NCBI GenBank assembly: GCA_001899085.1
Contig: MKVB01000005.1
Coordinates: 158,916-222,915 of the forward strand
Source: Devosia sp. 66-14
GTDB lineage: Bacteria; Pseudomonadota; Alphaproteobacteria; Rhizobiales; Devosiaceae
Direction: 5' to 3'
DNA length: 64,000 bases
Shown here: positions 63,460 through 64,000 of the stretch, one piece after another
How positions within the stretch are numbered: the stretch's first letter is position 1
Layout of the letters: every line of letters starts with the position of its first letter
The notes under the pieces: generated by a model
What the model saw: the letters and a program-made list of their open reading frames with translations, nothing else
Told to the model about the DNA's origin: nothing
Databases searched by the model: none
Position numbers and translations under genes: made by a program

Positions 63460-64000
63460 GCGTGGGCACCTTTCAGGGCGAAGGCGGAAGACCTGGCGAA
63501 GCGCTCGTTGAGCCAGCCGAACAGCGGGCCGACGATCAGCCAGAACAGCGCGCCGGTGGCGAGGGTCGCCGCAGCGAAGCTGGTGGCGAGGTTGGCGGGC
63601 ACGGCGCTGGCGTGCTCGCCGGCGAGCTGCGGTGCGCCGATCACGTGCGGCGCAAGGATCAGCACGGCGGCGATGACGATGCCGGTCCAGTTGCGCAGCC
63701 TGGCGATGGCGAGCATGCCGGCGCCGGTGGCGACGGCCGTGCTGACCCACCAGACCTGGCGGGCGACGAGATCGGCGGCGGGCATGCCGGGAAGCTCCGG
63801 CGGCAGGCCGAAGGCAGGAGCGAGTTGCAGCGCCACGAAGCCGCCAATGCCCCAGATCACGCCGTTGCGGGCGGTGACCTCGATACCTGACAACACCGAG
63901 ACGGCAGCCAGCACGAAGGCGAAGCCGATGCAGCCGAGGAGGTTGGCGAGCACGGTGTAGAAGATGCGCTCGGCGCCGTCCTGCGGCGCCCAGGCGTCCT
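63456..64000 (-). CDS. cbtA: CbtA-family cobalt transporter, C-terminal part (cut by window edge)
   Basis: About 181 residues of the C-terminal side are visible, with several hydrophobic helices. QDGAERIFYTVLANLLGCIG and PAFGLPPELPGMPAADLVAR, RQVWWVSTAVATGAGMLAIA are typical of CbtA, a B12-linked cobalt uptake protein that works with the small CbtB. The N-terminal part and any cbtB gene lie beyond 64000. Confidence 0.9.
   Translation of the reverse strand, partial: DAWAPQDGAERIFYTVLANLLGCIGFAFVLAAVSVLSGIEVTARNGVIWGIGGFVALQLAPAFGLPPELPGMPAADLVARQVWWVSTAVATGAGMLAIARLRNWTGIVIAAVLILAPHVIGAPQLAGEHASAVPANLATSFAAATLATGALFWLIVGPLFGWLNERFARSSAFALKGAHA

Overview
This window is GC-rich, densely packed bacterial chromosomal DNA. 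Gene content (aerobic CobF/CobN-type cobalamin synthesis, Entner-Doudoroff enzymes, CoxG, a bacteriophytochrome with an HWE kinase) points to an alphaproteobacterium of the Hyphomicrobiales, with a Devosia-like genome as my best guess. I see no rRNA, tRNA, CRISPR array, transposase or phage gene. 60 protein genes are called; both edge genes are cut by the window (a DMT exporter at the left, a CbtA-type cobalt transporter at the right).

Layout. 1-3378: partial exporter, MarR regulator and a divergent HlyD/FUSC-like efflux pair. 3367-6464: heme oxygenase and bacteriophytochrome, translationally coupled. 6547-15489: an eight-gene nucleoside uptake and deoxyribose breakdown operon (BMP-type binding protein, ATPase, two permeases, cytidine deaminase, deoxyribose-phosphate aldolase, a small unknown protein, tandem aldehyde dehydrogenase). 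15697-20152: CoxG and a three-gene coiled-coil/membrane cluster that looks distantly TelA-like. 20678-31451: a stretch of single enzymes and exporters, most paired with a TetR, Lrp, MarR or OhrR-like regulator and clear palindromic operators. 31742-36737: edd, pgl, zwf and a BadF-type sugar kinase (upper Entner-Doudoroff). 36969-51043: the main cobalamin locus (cobU, cobD, cobQ, cobF, cobB, cobK, and a seven-gene overlapping operon cbiX, a DUF429-like gene, cobH, cobL, cobI, cbiG-cobJ, cobM). 51295-55684: CDF efflux protein, a symporter/solute-binding-protein pair, small secreted and membrane proteins, cupin. 55715-64000: cobO, cobN, a LytTR regulator with a divergent acyltransferase, cobW and cbtA.

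Together the cob genes cover much of the aerobic corrin pathway, cobalt uptake and insertion (CbtA, CobW, CobN), adenosylation and amidation. CobG, CobA, CobS, CobT, CobC and CobV are not seen here. Two traits usually associated with the anaerobic route, a CbiX-type chelatase and a CbiG domain, are also present.

The most unusual signal is a family of G/C-rich palindromic repeats. They occur between genes and also inside the reading frames of three cobalamin-locus genes (cobB, the DUF429-like gene and twice in cobN). In each they are translated without a frameshift into a recurring Ser-Pro/Arg-Gly-Gly peptide, much like the coding palindromic elements known from Rickettsia. A second notable signal is a perfect 78-bp in-frame tandem duplication in the FUSC-like transporter gene.
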